A stretch of 64,000 nucleotides of DNA from Anaerotignum propionicum. GTDB lineage: Bacteria > Bacillota > Clostridia > Lachnospirales > Anaerotignaceae. The notes under the pieces are model-generated. The model had not been told where the DNA came from, searched no databases, and saw only the letters and a program-made list of their open reading frames with translations. Below, piece after piece: positions 17,338-26,465 of this stretch; the first letter of the stretch is position 1, and every line of letters starts with the position of its first letter. A program made the position numbers and the translations under genes. The stretch spans positions 372,001-436,000 of the forward strand of contig NZ_JANGAD010000001.1 of assembly GCF_024461735.1 (NCBI RefSeq), written 5' to 3'.

Positions 17338-19434
17338 ATGGAAAATAAAGTTCCTGATTTATTTGGATCAATGGTTTTTCATGAACATGTGATGAAGGAA
17401 AGATTGCCAAAAAGCACATATAAAACAATGTGTAAGGTAATGCAGGAAGGAAAACGGTTAGATAAGGAAGTAGCAGATATTGTTGCAAATGCTATGAAAG
17501 ATTGGGCCGTTGAAAAGGGTGTAACCCACTTTACACACTGGTTCCAGCCAATGACAGGGATTACCGCAGAAAAGCACGATAGCTTTATAGCACCTGCAGG
17601 AGACGGGCAGGTAATTATGGAGTTTTCCGGAAAAGAATTGATTCAAGGTGAGCCTGATGCTTCCAGTTTCCCCAATGGTGGTTTGCGTGCAACCTTTGAA
17701 GCAAGAGGGTATACCGCTTGGGACCCCACCTCTTTTGCATTTATTAAAGATGACACATTATGCATTCCCACGGCATTTTATTCTTACGGTGGGCAGGCCT
17801 TGGATAAAAAGACACCTTTGCTGCGCTCCATGGAAGCGTTTAATAAGCAGGCAATGCGGATTATTAGATTGCTGGGTGATACAGAAACAAGCCGGGTGAA
17901 TACAACAGTTGGTTCTGAACAGGAATATTTCTTGATTGATAAGGACGTTTACTTGAAACGTAAAGATTTAGTCTATTGTGGCAGAACCCTTTATGGTGCG
18001 AAGCCCCCTAAGGGACAGGAATTGGATGACCATTATTTTGGTGCAATTAAGCCTAGAGTAAAGGCTTTTATGCATGATTTGAATGAAGAGCTTTGGAAGC
18101 TGGGCATTTTGGCAAAAACAGAGCATAACGAAGTTGCTCCTGCCCAACATGAATTGGCACCTGTTTTCACAACGGTAAATATTGCTTGTGACCACAATCA
18201 AGTTACTATGGAACTAATGAAAAAAGTTGCGGATAGGCATGGCTTGGTTTGTCTTTTGCATGAAAAACCCTTCGACGGTGTAAATGGTAGTGGCAAACAT
18301 AACAACTGGTCCATATCAACAGATAAAGGTGCAAACTTGCTAGAGCCAGGTGATTCTCCTGCAGAAAACACAAGATTTCTATTGTTCTTGGTAGCTTTGA
18401 TTAAAGCAGTAGATGAATATCAGGATATGCTGCGTCTTTCTGTGGCTTCCGCCGGTAATGACCATCGTTTGGGCGCAAATGAAGCCCCTCCTGCCATTGT
18501 TTCTATGTTTGTGGGAGAAGATTTGCAGGCTGTATTAGACAGTATTGAGAGCGGTGTGGAGTATGCAGGCAAGGATAGAGAAATGATGAAGGTAGGCGTT
18601 CATGTGCTGCCTAGATTTTTCAAGGATACAACTGACAGAAATAGAACTTCACCCTTTGCTTTTACAGGCAATAAATTTGAATTCCGTATGTTAGGAAGTG
18701 CTGTTTCCATTGCTTGCCCTAACTTTATTTTAAATACCATTGTTGCTGAGGAATTATCTTTGTTGGCTGATGAGCTGGAAACAGCGGAAGATTTCACCAC
18801 GGCAGCAAATGAATTGATTCGCAAGACTGTAATTGAGCACAAGCGCATCATTTTCAATGGCAATAACTATGCAGATGAATGGGTTGTGGAAGCAGAAAAA
18901 AGAGGCTTGTTGAACCTGAAAACAACAGTAGATGTTATGCCTTATTATTTGAAAGAAAAGAATATCGCTACATTCACAAAACATAGAGTTTTAACGAAAG
19001 AAGAAATTCATTCCCGTTATGAAATTTTGGTTGAAAACTATATTAAGGTGATTCATATTGAGGCTTTAACCATGCTGGAAATTGCCAAAAAGAACATTTT
19101 GCCTGGGGTTAGTGCTTACGTAAAAGAGCTGGCAGAAACAATCACACTTAAAAAACAAATTTCTTCTGCAATTAACTGCAGGAGCGAAGAAGGCTTGCTG
19201 ATTTCCCTTTCTGATATGTGTGCTGACTTTGTAGATAAGCAAAAAGCGTTAGAGGAAGCATTGGCAATGGCTAAGAATTTCCAGGATGAACAAATTGTTG
19301 CAGAGCACTACAAAGATGCTGTGATTCCAGCAATGGTTGCATTACGAGCTGTTGCAGATGCCATGGAGGAGCAGGTTAGTGAGAAATATTGGCCATTCCC
19401 CACTTATGGTGAGTTGTTGTTCAGCGTTTCGTAA
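17338..19434 (+). CDS. glnN: Glutamine synthetase type III (GlnN)
   Basis: A 698-residue type III glutamine synthetase, the long dodecameric class found in Bacteroides, cyanobacteria and Clostridia; it makes glutamine from glutamate, ammonia and ATP. Family landmarks are the GSIII N-terminal domain ([17 protein letters not shown]), [18 protein letters not shown] (metal-binding Glu), [17 protein letters not shown], and the ATP-side [14 protein letters not shown] and [14 protein letters not shown]. It carries the C-terminal extension typical of GSIII ([16 protein letters not shown] to FSVS). AAAGGAGG precedes the ATG. A consensus promoter and a 77-nt hairpin lie upstream, and the gene is divergent from asnB. 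Confidence 0.97.
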   Translation: MENKVPDLFGSMVFHEHVMKERLPKSTYKTMCKVMQEGKRLDKEVADIVANAMKDWAVEKGVTHFTHWFQPMTGITAEKHDSFIAPAGDGQVIMEFSGKELIQGEPDASSFPNGGLRATFEARGYTAWDPTSFAFIKDDTLCIPTAFYSYGGQALDKKTPLLRSMEAFNKQAMRIIRLLGDTETSRVNTTVGSEQEYFLIDKDVYLKRKDLVYCGRTLYGAKPPKGQELDDHYFGAIKPRVKAFMHDLNEELWKLGILAKTEHNEVAPAQHELAPVFTTVNIACDHNQVTMELMKKVADRHGLVCLLHEKPFDGVNGSGKHNNWSISTDKGANLLEPGDSPAENTRFLLFLVALIKAVDEYQDMLRLSVASAGNDHRLGANEAPPAIVSMFVGEDLQAVLDSIESGVEYAGKDREMMKVGVHVLPRFFKDTTDRNRTSPFAFTGNKFEFRMLGSAVSIACPNFILNTIVAEELSLLADELETAEDFTTAANELIRKTVIEHKRIIFNGNNYADEWVVEAEKRGLLNLKTTVDVMPYYLKEKNIATFTKHRVLTKEEIHSRYEILVENYIKVIHIEALTMLEIAKKNILPGVSAYVKELAETITLKKQISSAINCRSEEGLLISLSDMCADFVDKQKALEEALAMAKNFQDEQIVAEHYKDAVIPAMVALRAVADAMEEQVSEKYWPFPTYGELLFSVS

Positions 19435-19512
19435 TAGAATATTGCACAGTTAAATGATACATATGTTTTTTCCTTCTTTTATGTTATACTGAATACAGGG
19501 AGGGACAAAAAT

Positions 19513-19755
19513 ATGAATGAAAAACAAAAGGAGATTATGCAGATCATTCAATCTCAATGTATAAATGGCAGAGAGATGGATGTTCCGGATATTTTGAAAT
19601 ATAGTTCTTCCTTGACCATGAAGGAAGTTTTGGAGGCGATTCCTTTTTTAGAAAATCAAGGTTTTATTGAGGTAATAGAAATTGATATGTGTTGCGGCGC
19701 CGATTATATTGTTACCGGTATTACTAACGAAGGATTAGAAGTTTTAAATAGCTAA
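19513..19755 (+). CDS. Small winged-helix-like protein
   Basis: An 80-residue hypothetical. The order of helices (KQKEIMQIIQSQC, MDVPDILKYSS, TMKEVLEAIPFLENQGFIEV) and the closing beta hairpin look like a small winged helix, in which case it would bind DNA. MCCGADYIVTGITNEG ends the domain and contains adjacent cysteines. GGGAGG precedes the ATG, a TATACT box lies about 30 bases upstream, and a strong terminator follows, so it is a separate unit after glnN. No family name is certain. Confidence 0.7.
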   Translation: MNEKQKEIMQIIQSQCINGREMDVPDILKYSSSLTMKEVLEAIPFLENQGFIEVIEIDMCCGADYIVTGITNEGLEVLNS

Positions 19756-19767
19756 AAAGGGCAGTGT

Positions 19768-19797
19768 GCCACAGAATCTAAAATTCTGTGGCATTTT
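19768..19797 (+). terminator. Terminator after the winged-helix-like gene
   Basis: A perfect ten-base stem pairs GCCACAGAAT with ATTCTGTGGC, followed by ATTTTT. Confidence 0.9.
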
Positions 19798-20099
19798 TGT
19801 GCTCATTATCTAAATAAAACACCTTTTTTGCATAGTTAGAACGAATTATGTTTTAGATGTAGTGCTATGGTTTTAGCAATAAAAAATATAACAAGCGAAT
19901 TGAAAATGTTAATGAATCATTTTCTTACATGTTCAATAAAGATACAAAAGATATGGGATAAATGTTATTACAAAAACGCTGACTAAATTGTAAGAAAAAA
20001 GGAATTTATATTTAATATAATAAAAATATGTGGTAAAATTAGTGATATTGTCTTTGTGGTTTAGAAAAATCATAATCAGATTGGTTGGGGCGGTGATAT
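19798..20099. other. AT-rich gap before the GGDEF gene
   Basis: There is no open frame or structure that I can support. Several TA-rich stretches around 20010-20040 could hold the promoter of the next gene, but no clear -35/-10 pair stands out. Confidence 0.5.
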
Positions 20100-21782
20100 A
20101 TGAAAAAGGTAATACTTTTGCTATTTTCTGTAGCAATGGTTTTATGTGTATTTATTTGCGGGATTTCAATTCAATTTGACTTTAGAGATTTAAGCTTCAA
20201 TCAAGAAAATGTAATTTTTTTATCCAAGGGGTGGCAATATCAAACACAAGATAAGCAAGTTAAAGATATCATTCTTCCCAGTAAGATACCCGACGATGGA
20301 GGAAAGCCATTTCAAATATATAAAACCTTTCAAGAACCTGTTGCAGCTGGTACTTGTTTAGCTTTTCGCTCGTCCCATCAAGAGGTACTTGTAACAATCG
20401 ATGATGTAAAAATTTATTCTTTTGAAAAACCCATGGAGATTCTGACCTTTCCTAAATCACCAGGCAGTGCATGGAATATCATTACATTACCGGAAATTAA
20501 TCCTGGGCAGGTCATGAAAATTTCCATCAGGCCATTCTATGATAATGATCAAGAAAAAATTGGGGAAATGATGCTGGGTAGCAAGAGTGCAATTTTATTT
20601 CAAATTGGATTTGACTACTTACCAGCGGTTTTTATGAGTATATTGGTCATTATATTTGCCGTAATGCTAATTCTTTATGGAATTTACTTATTCAAAATAC
20701 GACATACTACAAACTTTTTATATCTTGGCTTATTTGCATTCCTACTGGGTGTATGGTTTTTTGCCGAATCCAGGTTCATTCAATTTTTCTTGGGCAAGGT
20801 ATTATTGACTTATCAATTGGTTTTTCTTTCAATTGCTTTAATGCCCATTCCGGGAATTTTATTTATCGGCAATGCTTTAAAGCCTAAAAATCAACATATA
20901 TACGATCAATTAGCCATGGTATCCATTGTTAATTTTTTCTTAATGGTTATTGCACAAGCTTTGGGTCTTGTGGATTTTTATGATTGGATGCCGCTATCAC
21001 ATATTATTATCGTTCTCACAATGATTTTATATTTGCATACCATGGCAGAATATATCCGAGTTGGATCGGTTGGAAAAAATAAATTGTTATTTCTTGGTTT
21101 TGTGGTGTTTCTTTTCTTCGCATTGTTAAATATCATTTATTTTTATATTTCAGATCAGTTTGACAGTGCCCTGTTGCTTCGTTGTGGAACTTTGATCGCT
21201 TTGGTAATTATCGCTAAGGGTGAAGTGGACAAAAATTTGGACTTAATCAAAATTGGGATGGAAGCAGCGGCATATAAGAAAGCGGCATATACAGATGCAC
21301 TGACACAATTGGAAAATCGTTATGCCTTTGATATGTATCTTGAAGAAATTTCAAAAGAGCCACCTGAAGATTCCATGAAAAATGCAATTTGTATTTTGGA
21401 CGTAGACGGGTTAAAATTTATAAATGATTCTTATGGACATTGGATGGGAGATCAGTTGATTCGTAATATGTCTGAATGCTTAGAAACAGTTTTTCATAAT
21501 TGCGGAAGATGCTTTCGAATTGGTGGGGACGAATTCGCAATTATTTTAAAGGGAGAGCGGGAAGAGCTAAAAAACTATTTATATCAACTCAGAAATGAAA
21601 TTATTGAAAGAAATATTAATAAACATAGCTTTTTAAGTGCATCTTGGGGATTGGCTTTTCAGGCAGATACGAGAGGGAAAAGTATTTATGAAGCTTTTCA
21701 GTTGGCAGACGCGCTGATGTATCAGGATAAGGAACGGAAAAGAGCAAATAAAATGAATTCACGAGAGCGTAAAGAGCAATGA
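20100..21782 (+). CDS. Membrane diguanylate cyclase (7TM sensor plus GGDEF)
   Basis: A 560-residue protein with an N-terminal signal anchor, an extracytoplasmic domain of about 150 residues (jelly-roll, 7TMR-DISM-like), seven hydrophobic segments from about 175 to 375, and a GGDEF domain from about 395. The catalytic motif GGDEF is intact at residues 475-479 (FRIGGDEFAII), preceded by DALTQLENRYAF and LDVDGLKFINDSYGHWMGD. It should make cyclic di-GMP from GTP in response to an outside ligand. The RxxD inhibitory site expected five residues before GGDEF reads HNCG, so product inhibition may be missing. GGCGGTGA precedes the ATG. It is monocistronic. Confidence 0.93.
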   Translation: MKKVILLLFSVAMVLCVFICGISIQFDFRDLSFNQENVIFLSKGWQYQTQDKQVKDIILPSKIPDDGGKPFQIYKTFQEPVAAGTCLAFRSSHQEVLVTIDDVKIYSFEKPMEILTFPKSPGSAWNIITLPEINPGQVMKISIRPFYDNDQEKIGEMMLGSKSAILFQIGFDYLPAVFMSILVIIFAVMLILYGIYLFKIRHTTNFLYLGLFAFLLGVWFFAESRFIQFFLGKVLLTYQLVFLSIALMPIPGILFIGNALKPKNQHIYDQLAMVSIVNFFLMVIAQALGLVDFYDWMPLSHIIIVLTMILYLHTMAEYIRVGSVGKNKLLFLGFVVFLFFALLNIIYFYISDQFDSALLLRCGTLIALVIIAKGEVDKNLDLIKIGMEAAAYKKAAYTDALTQLENRYAFDMYLEEISKEPPEDSMKNAICILDVDGLKFINDSYGHWMGDQLIRNMSECLETVFHNCGRCFRIGGDEFAIILKGEREELKNYLYQLRNEIIERNINKHSFLSASWGLAFQADTRGKSIYEAFQLADALMYQDKERKRANKMNSRERKEQ

Positions 21783-21900
21783 CGTGAAATGGATTTTGAC
21801 AACAAATCATAACTATCTTAAAAAATTATTTTTTTTTGTAATAGTCAAATATTATAATTGAATGAAAAACGAATAGATTGCATAAAAAATAATGATTGAA

Positions 21901-21933
21901 ATGCCTATAGATATAATCTATGGGCATTTTTTT
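21901..21933 (+). terminator. Terminator after the GGDEF gene
   Basis: ATGCCTATAGAT pairs with ATCTATGGGCAT (one wobble) around a 3-base loop, followed by seven Ts. Confidence 0.85.
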
Positions 21934-22345
21934 AAAGATTATAACCAGCTTTATGAATAATTTATGCATCTGCTACAAATGATTATGCCATGATTTCTAT
22001 TTATAATAACCAATTTGAAGAGATAAAACCCACTACCTTTAAGTAAATTAGCAATGCAGACCAGGTAGAGGCATAGCTGTATTTGAGTGTTGAAGCACAA
22101 ATTTAAGGGTGATTCTCTATGAAATAGTTACTAATTTCCAGCAACAAGGAAAAAAAGGTTGAGTTATGAGGGTTTTGGTGGTATTCTGTCTGCGGGTGGT
22201 ATTGAAAAAACTGCACCAAAGTGAAATGTTTTGCAAACTCAGGATAGAAATTGCCTAATCAAGTCATATAAGGTAAGTTCTGTGAGGATGTAAAAAAATC
22301 GAATTACCTTGTGTTCAACTCATATCTATCGGGAATGAGATTGAC
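21934..22345. other. 412-base gap before the pantothenate genes
   Basis: No gene, repeat or clear leader structure was recognised. Short translated stretches near 22150-22330 are broken by stops in all frames and match nothing that I know. The promoter of the pantothenate cluster should be here but is not obvious. Confidence 0.4.
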
Positions 22346-23248
22346 TTGGATGTTGTACGAAGCCTATGGAGGTGGTATGATATCAAAATTGGTTTTATAG
22401 GACCTGGCAAGGCAGGTGTAAACCTTGCTCGCTATTTTTTGCATCATGGATTAACGGTAAGTGGTTTTTTGGGTAGAACTTTGGAAAACACCAAAGAAGC
22501 TTGCCAAATCACGCATACGAAAGTATATATAAATTTGAGTGAAATTGTTCAAGAAAACGATGTTTTATGGATAACAACTCCCGATGATACGATTCCCGAG
22601 ATAGATTATGAAATTTCTAGGTTGAACGTAAAAGGCAAATCAATTTGCCACGCCAGTGGCTCACTTCCATCAACGGTTTTGCGGCTTTCCAAAGAAGCAG
22701 GAGCAACCGTTTATTCAATTCATCCAATTTACGCATTTTCCCATAAAGCTGTGGACTTCGAGGAACTGCAAAGTGTAAATTTTTCCGTGGAAGGGCAGTT
22801 TTCATCAGAGAATGAAGATGTAGTCTTGCAAATATTAAAGAAAATAGGGAATGCCTATTTTGTGCGAAATCTGGAGACTTCGGCGATGTATCATCTAGCA
22901 AATGTCTTTGTATCCAATCTGTCCCTTGCACTTTTGGAGATAGGTGTGTCCTATTTTCAAGAAATTGGTCTAACGGAAGAAGAAGCGGTGAATGCGGCAA
23001 TGCCTTTGATAAAGGGCAATATCAGAAATATTGAAGAAAAAGGCTTTCTGTCCTCCCTTACCGGCCCGGTCCCCAGAGGAGACTGGAAAACGGTAGAACG
23101 TCATCTTGACGTGGTTAGGGATGAAGATCAGGGAATTTATAAAGAACTTTCTCTTCATTTATTAAGATTGGCTAGAGCAAAGGGTAACAGGGAAAAGTTG
23201 AGTAGTTACGATAAGGTAGAACATTGTTTGAAAGGACTGGAAGAATGA
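22346..23248 (+). CDS. panG: Rossmann/DUF2520 protein, probable ketopantoate reductase (PanG type)
   Basis: A 300-residue protein. The N-terminal NADP-binding fold ([18 protein letters not shown], then [12 protein letters not shown]) is followed by [16 protein letters not shown] and a C-terminal helical DUF2520 domain ([24 protein letters not shown]-like). From memory, PanG reductases of this family replace PanE in Francisella, enterococci and clostridia, converting ketopantoate to pantoate. The position directly before panB and panC, with an ATGA overlap, supports this. The start is uncertain: TTG 22346 is in frame, whereas the best ribosome site (GGAGG 22368-22372) serves an out-of-frame ATG at 22377. 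Confidence 0.8.
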   Translation: MDVVRSLWRWYDIKIGFIGPGKAGVNLARYFLHHGLTVSGFLGRTLENTKEACQITHTKVYINLSEIVQENDVLWITTPDDTIPEIDYEISRLNVKGKSICHASGSLPSTVLRLSKEAGATVYSIHPIYAFSHKAVDFEELQSVNFSVEGQFSSENEDVVLQILKKIGNAYFVRNLETSAMYHLANVFVSNLSLALLEIGVSYFQEIGLTEEEAVNAAMPLIKGNIRNIEEKGFLSSLTGPVPRGDWKTVERHLDVVRDEDQGIYKELSLHLLRLARAKGNREKLSSYDKVEHCLKGLEE

Positions 23249-24072
23249 AAAATACGGTTTTGACTTTTAAGGAAGCAAAGTCCCAAGGCAAAAAATTGAC
23301 AATGCTTACAGCCTATGATTATTCCATGGCAAAAATCATTGATGAAAGTGGAATTAATGGAATTTTAATTGGAGATTCCCTTGGAATGGTTATTAAAGGG
23401 GATGAAGATACGTTGGCAGTAACGGTTGATGAGATTATTTATCATACCAAAGCAGTAAAAAAAGGTGCCAAAAATGCATTGATTGTAAGTGATATGCCTT
23501 TTTTATCCTATCATACCAGTATTGGGGATGCCATTTATCATGCAGGTCGCATGGTGAAGGAGGGCGGTGCTCATGCAGTTAAGCTGGAAGGTGGCGCTAA
23601 TGTTTTACCACAGGTAAGGGCAATTGTAGCAGCGCAAATTCCTGTTATGGGACATTTGGGACTGACACCTCAGTCGGTGAATGCCTTTGGTGGTTTTAAG
23701 GTACAAGGAAAAAGTGAAGAAACAGCAAAGCAGCTCATTGCCGATGCAGTTGCCTTGGAAGAAGCCGGAGCGTTTAGTATTGTTTTAGAAGGGATTCCTG
23801 CGAAGGTTGCAGAATTGATTACAAAAGCGGTTTCTATCCCTACCATTGGGATTGGTGCAGGTAGAGCGTGTGATGGGCAGATTTTGGTTTATCAGGACAT
23901 GCTGGGCATGTTTGATAATTTTGTACCTAAATTTGTAAAGCAATACGCTTCAGTTGGGAAAATAATGGGGGAAGCAATTGGTATGTATATTGAAGAGGTT
24001 GAAAAAGGCCTTTTCCCAGAGGATAAGCATACCTTTAAAATAGATGAGGAACAGCTAAAGAAGCTATATTAA
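23245..24072 (+). CDS. panB: 3-methyl-2-oxobutanoate hydroxymethyltransferase
   Basis: A 275-residue TIM-barrel enzyme that adds a hydroxymethyl group from 5,10-methylene-THF to 2-ketoisovalerate, the first step of pantothenate synthesis. Signatures are [72 protein letters not shown], and the catalytic [12 protein letters not shown] with [24 protein letters not shown] 23245 overlaps the upstream stop and gives the family N-terminus; an in-frame TTG at 23224 would add seven residues. The substrate ketoisovalerate comes from the valine pathway. Confidence 0.97.
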   Translation: MKNTVLTFKEAKSQGKKLTMLTAYDYSMAKIIDESGINGILIGDSLGMVIKGDEDTLAVTVDEIIYHTKAVKKGAKNALIVSDMPFLSYHTSIGDAIYHAGRMVKEGGAHAVKLEGGANVLPQVRAIVAAQIPVMGHLGLTPQSVNAFGGFKVQGKSEETAKQLIADAVALEEAGAFSIVLEGIPAKVAELITKAVSIPTIGIGAGRACDGQILVYQDMLGMFDNFVPKFVKQYASVGKIMGEAIGMYIEEVEKGLFPEDKHTFKIDEEQLKKLY

Positions 24073-24090
24073 AAAACAGGAGACAGAATT

Positions 24091-24939
24091 ATGCTTGTAG
24101 AATCAATAAAAGAGGTACGGAATATCATAAAGCAATGGAGGTCGGAAGGGCTTTCTGTGGGTTTTGTTCCCACAATGGGTGCATTGCATGACGGTCACCA
24201 GAGTTTAATGGAGCGGGCTGTTTTGGAGAACGATAGGGTTATTACCAGCGTTTTTGTGAACCCCACTCAGTTTGGTCCAAACGAGGATTTTGAGGCATAC
24301 CCCAGAGATATAAACAAGGATTACCAGTTGTGTAAAAAGGTTGGTGTTCATGTTGTATTTAACCCACAGGCAGAGACGCTTTATTTTCCTGATAAGAGTA
24401 CCACGGTACACATTTCAGGTTTGACGGATGTTCTTTGTGGCAGCAAGCGTCCCGGGCATTTCGATGGTGTTTGTTTGGTTGTATCAAAATTCTTCAATAT
24501 TATTCAACCGGATAAAGCCTACTTTGGGCAAAAGGATGCGCAACAGGTAGCTGTTATTAAAAGAATGGTTCAGGATTTAAATTTTGATATTGAGGTTGTA
24601 CCTTGTCCCATTGTCAGAGAGTCAGATGGTTTGGCTAAAAGCTCAAGAAACCTTTACTTATCCCACGAAGAGCGCAAAGCCGCTCTTGTTTTAAACAGAA
24701 GCTTAGAAATGGCAAAGGGTATATTGGATAAGGGTGAACGGAATGCATCTATTCTAAAAGCAGCCATGCTTTCATGTATTATTCAAGAGCCAATGGCAAA
24801 AATTGATTATGTGGAAGTTGTGGATAGTGATGATTTGCATAGCATTAATGGCGAAATTACCCGCTCTGTGTTGATTCCCATTGCAGTTTATATTGGAAAA
24901 ACCAGACTGATTGACAATATTATTTATGAAATTTCTTAA
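24091..24939 (+). CDS. panC: Pantothenate synthetase
   Basis: A 282-residue ATP-dependent ligase joining pantoate and beta-alanine. PTMGALHDGHQSLM carries the HxGH-type ATP motif, followed by SVFVNPTQFGPNEDFEAYPR, CGSKRPGHFDGV, FGQKDAQQ and RESDGLAKSSRNLYLS, all in family order and at normal length. CAGGAGA precedes the ATG, 18 bases after panB. No panD (aspartate decarboxylase) follows, so beta-alanine must come from another locus or from outside. A long terminator stem follows. Confidence 0.97.
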   Translation: MLVESIKEVRNIIKQWRSEGLSVGFVPTMGALHDGHQSLMERAVLENDRVITSVFVNPTQFGPNEDFEAYPRDINKDYQLCKKVGVHVVFNPQAETLYFPDKSTTVHISGLTDVLCGSKRPGHFDGVCLVVSKFFNIIQPDKAYFGQKDAQQVAVIKRMVQDLNFDIEVVPCPIVRESDGLAKSSRNLYLSHEERKAALVLNRSLEMAKGILDKGERNASILKAAMLSCIIQEPMAKIDYVEVVDSDDLHSINGEITRSVLIPIAVYIGKTRLIDNIIYEIS

Positions 24940-25004
24940 CCTCATAGCATTATGCTGTTCTGTGTCACCGGCTTAAGTTGTTGGGTCTGAAAGCAAATAA
25001 GCAT

Positions 25005-25066
25005 AAACGCTTTTTCTAGAAAAGTCAGTCCCAACTGACTGGTTTTTCTGATAAAGCGTTTTTATT
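25005..25066 (+). terminator. Terminator after panC
   Basis: AAACGCTTT (25005-25013) pairs with AAAGCGTTT (25053-25061), enclosing a second stem AGTCAGT/ACTGACT, then T-rich sequence. Confidence 0.75.
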
Positions 25067-25106
25067 TTGTAGCTTAAAAAAACCGTTTCCGGAAGGGGAA
25101 AGTTTA

Positions 25107-25295
25107 ATGAAGAATAATAAAGAATGTCCAATTTGTGGATGCAATGAAATTGGCGAGGGATTATTTTCAGGTTATGCCACTATGAAACCCACCAATAAAT
25201 TTTTTGCCCTAGGTTCAAATGTTATTGCTGATGTTTGCACAAAATGCGGACATATTTTATCTTTTAGAGTTGCAGAACCAGAAAAATTTAAGTGA
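25107..25295 (+). CDS. Small zinc-ribbon protein
   Basis: A 62-residue protein with two cysteine knuckles, CPICGC near the start and CTKCGH near the end, forming a probable four-Cys zinc ribbon. The middle (GYATMKPTNKFFALGSNVIADV) is conserved in small clostridial proteins of unknown function. GGAAGGGG precedes the ATG. It is monocistronic and convergent with the next gene. Confidence 0.7.
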   Translation: MKNNKECPICGCNEIGEGLFSGYATMKPTNKFFALGSNVIADVCTKCGHILSFRVAEPEKFK

Positions 25296-25342
25296 AAACA
25301 TTTTTCTCAAAAGAAAAGAGTAATCTATGTTAAATAAAATGA

Positions 25343-25372
25343 GGTGCCATCCAACTTGGATGGCACCCTTAT
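25343..25372. terminator. Bidirectional terminator
   Basis: A perfect ten-base stem pairs GGTGCCATCC with GGATGGCACC around AACTT, between two convergent genes. Confidence 0.85.
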
Positions 25373-25385
25373 TCTTTTATTCATT

Positions 25386-25877
25386 TTAAGCTTTTTTTCC
25401 AGTGTCAGGGTACAAACCCGAACCTTCATAAAGAACAAATTTACGATATCGCATTTTTAAGGTTCTATATTTTAAAACAATTTTCGTTACACCTACAAGT
25501 ACATTATCCATATCATCCATGTCATAAATCTGGGTGACAGAATGAATTCCTTTTGGAGGGATGCTTAATATATGTCTGTCACACTTTGGACGATCTTCAT
25601 ATACTAAATTATTCCCTTTATAAAATGCAAGCTTAAATTCATGCACAATTTGGGGAACGTTACTGCTATTATAAATTTCCAAATCATATCCCAATCGAAA
25701 AGGTTGTTTTACTTCTTCATAAATTGAATTATTAAAGTTACTATTCAAATGATATTTAATTCGAACATCCGTAGGAAAGACTTTGACACTTCCTATATGA
25801 CGAATGCATTCTGCAACAAACAGTGTACTGACAGAGCCTGCTACTGCGCCAATGATTCCGATATATTCACTAAGCAT
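25386..25877 (-). CDS. Membrane-anchored hypothetical protein
   Basis: A 163-residue protein that I do not recognise. One hydrophobic N-terminal segment (EYIGIIGAVAGSVSTLFVAECI) precedes a mostly beta domain (LGYDLEIYNSSNVPQIVHEFKLAFYKGN, IPPKGIHSVTQIYDM, VLVGVTKIVLKYRTL) that looks like an Ig-like or immunoglobulin-fold sandwich; the orientation is not clear. AAGAGGTG precedes the ATG. Upstream are a minus-strand promoter (26045-26017) and a 22-base palindrome. It is a single gene. Confidence 0.6.
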   Translation of the reverse strand: MLSEYIGIIGAVAGSVSTLFVAECIRHIGSVKVFPTDVRIKYHLNSNFNNSIYEEVKQPFRLGYDLEIYNSSNVPQIVHEFKLAFYKGNNLVYEDRPKCDRHILSIPPKGIHSVTQIYDMDDMDNVLVGVTKIVLKYRTLKMRYRKFVLYEGSGLYPDTGKKA

Positions 25878-25929
25878 GGTTACACCTCTTCTCTTTCAGA
25901 TATGTATATAGTACGAAGCCTTTGTAGCT

Positions 25930-25951
25930 CATCTAATGTTAAAATTAGATG
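25930..25951. repeat. 22-base inverted repeat upstream of the hypothetical gene
   Basis: CATCTAAT and ATTAGATG flank six bases. It lies in the 5' leader of the minus-strand gene and could be an operator or leader hairpin. The rest of 25878-26326 is AT-rich without further recognised content. Confidence 0.45.
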
Positions 25952-26016
25952 GAAAGTATAGAATTAGTGTTTCTTTTTTGTGAGATTATTCATACTAAAT
26001 TACTATACCTTGTAAA

Positions 26017-26045
26017 ATTATATCACAGAAACAGATAAAAACCAA
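26017..26045 (-). promoter_or_regulatory. Probable promoter of the membrane-anchored hypothetical gene
   Basis: On the minus strand TTGGTT (26045-26040) and TATAAT (26022-26017) are 17 bases apart. Confidence 0.5.
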
Positions 26046-26326
26046 TATATTTTGGTGAAAATATGGACTTCCTATGTCCCTCTATGATTATTAAATGCGA
26101 GGGAGTGAAAATTTGTTCCTTAGAAAATTTAATAGTAAACATGTTGACCACTAAAATCCATTCATTTCATCTTGTCTCAATTGTTTTTCAAGTATTTTAC
26201 ACAAAAATATTTTAAATAAAACTCATAACAAATTTTAAAAGTTTTAAAATTTTATTTTTATATAAAATGTTTACAATTAAAAGTATCAAATAAGTATTAT
26301 TTTTGCATAAATATTGGAAATAAATG

Positions 26327-26354
26327 TTGCAAAATGGAGAATGCATGATATAAT
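26327..26354 (+). promoter_or_regulatory. Probable promoter of the chemoreceptor gene
   Basis: TTGCAA (26327-26332) and TATAAT (26349-26354) are 16 bases apart, leaving a leader of about 105 nt. No sigma-D (motility) promoter pattern was seen. Confidence 0.5.
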
Positions 26355-26465
26355 TTTTATTAAATATATGTCTAATCTACATAAATTAAGGCTTGAAAAT
26401 GGTAAAAAAGGATAATTTGTGTATGAATTTCATTCATATGCGTACGAAGAAAAAGGAGGGGTCAA

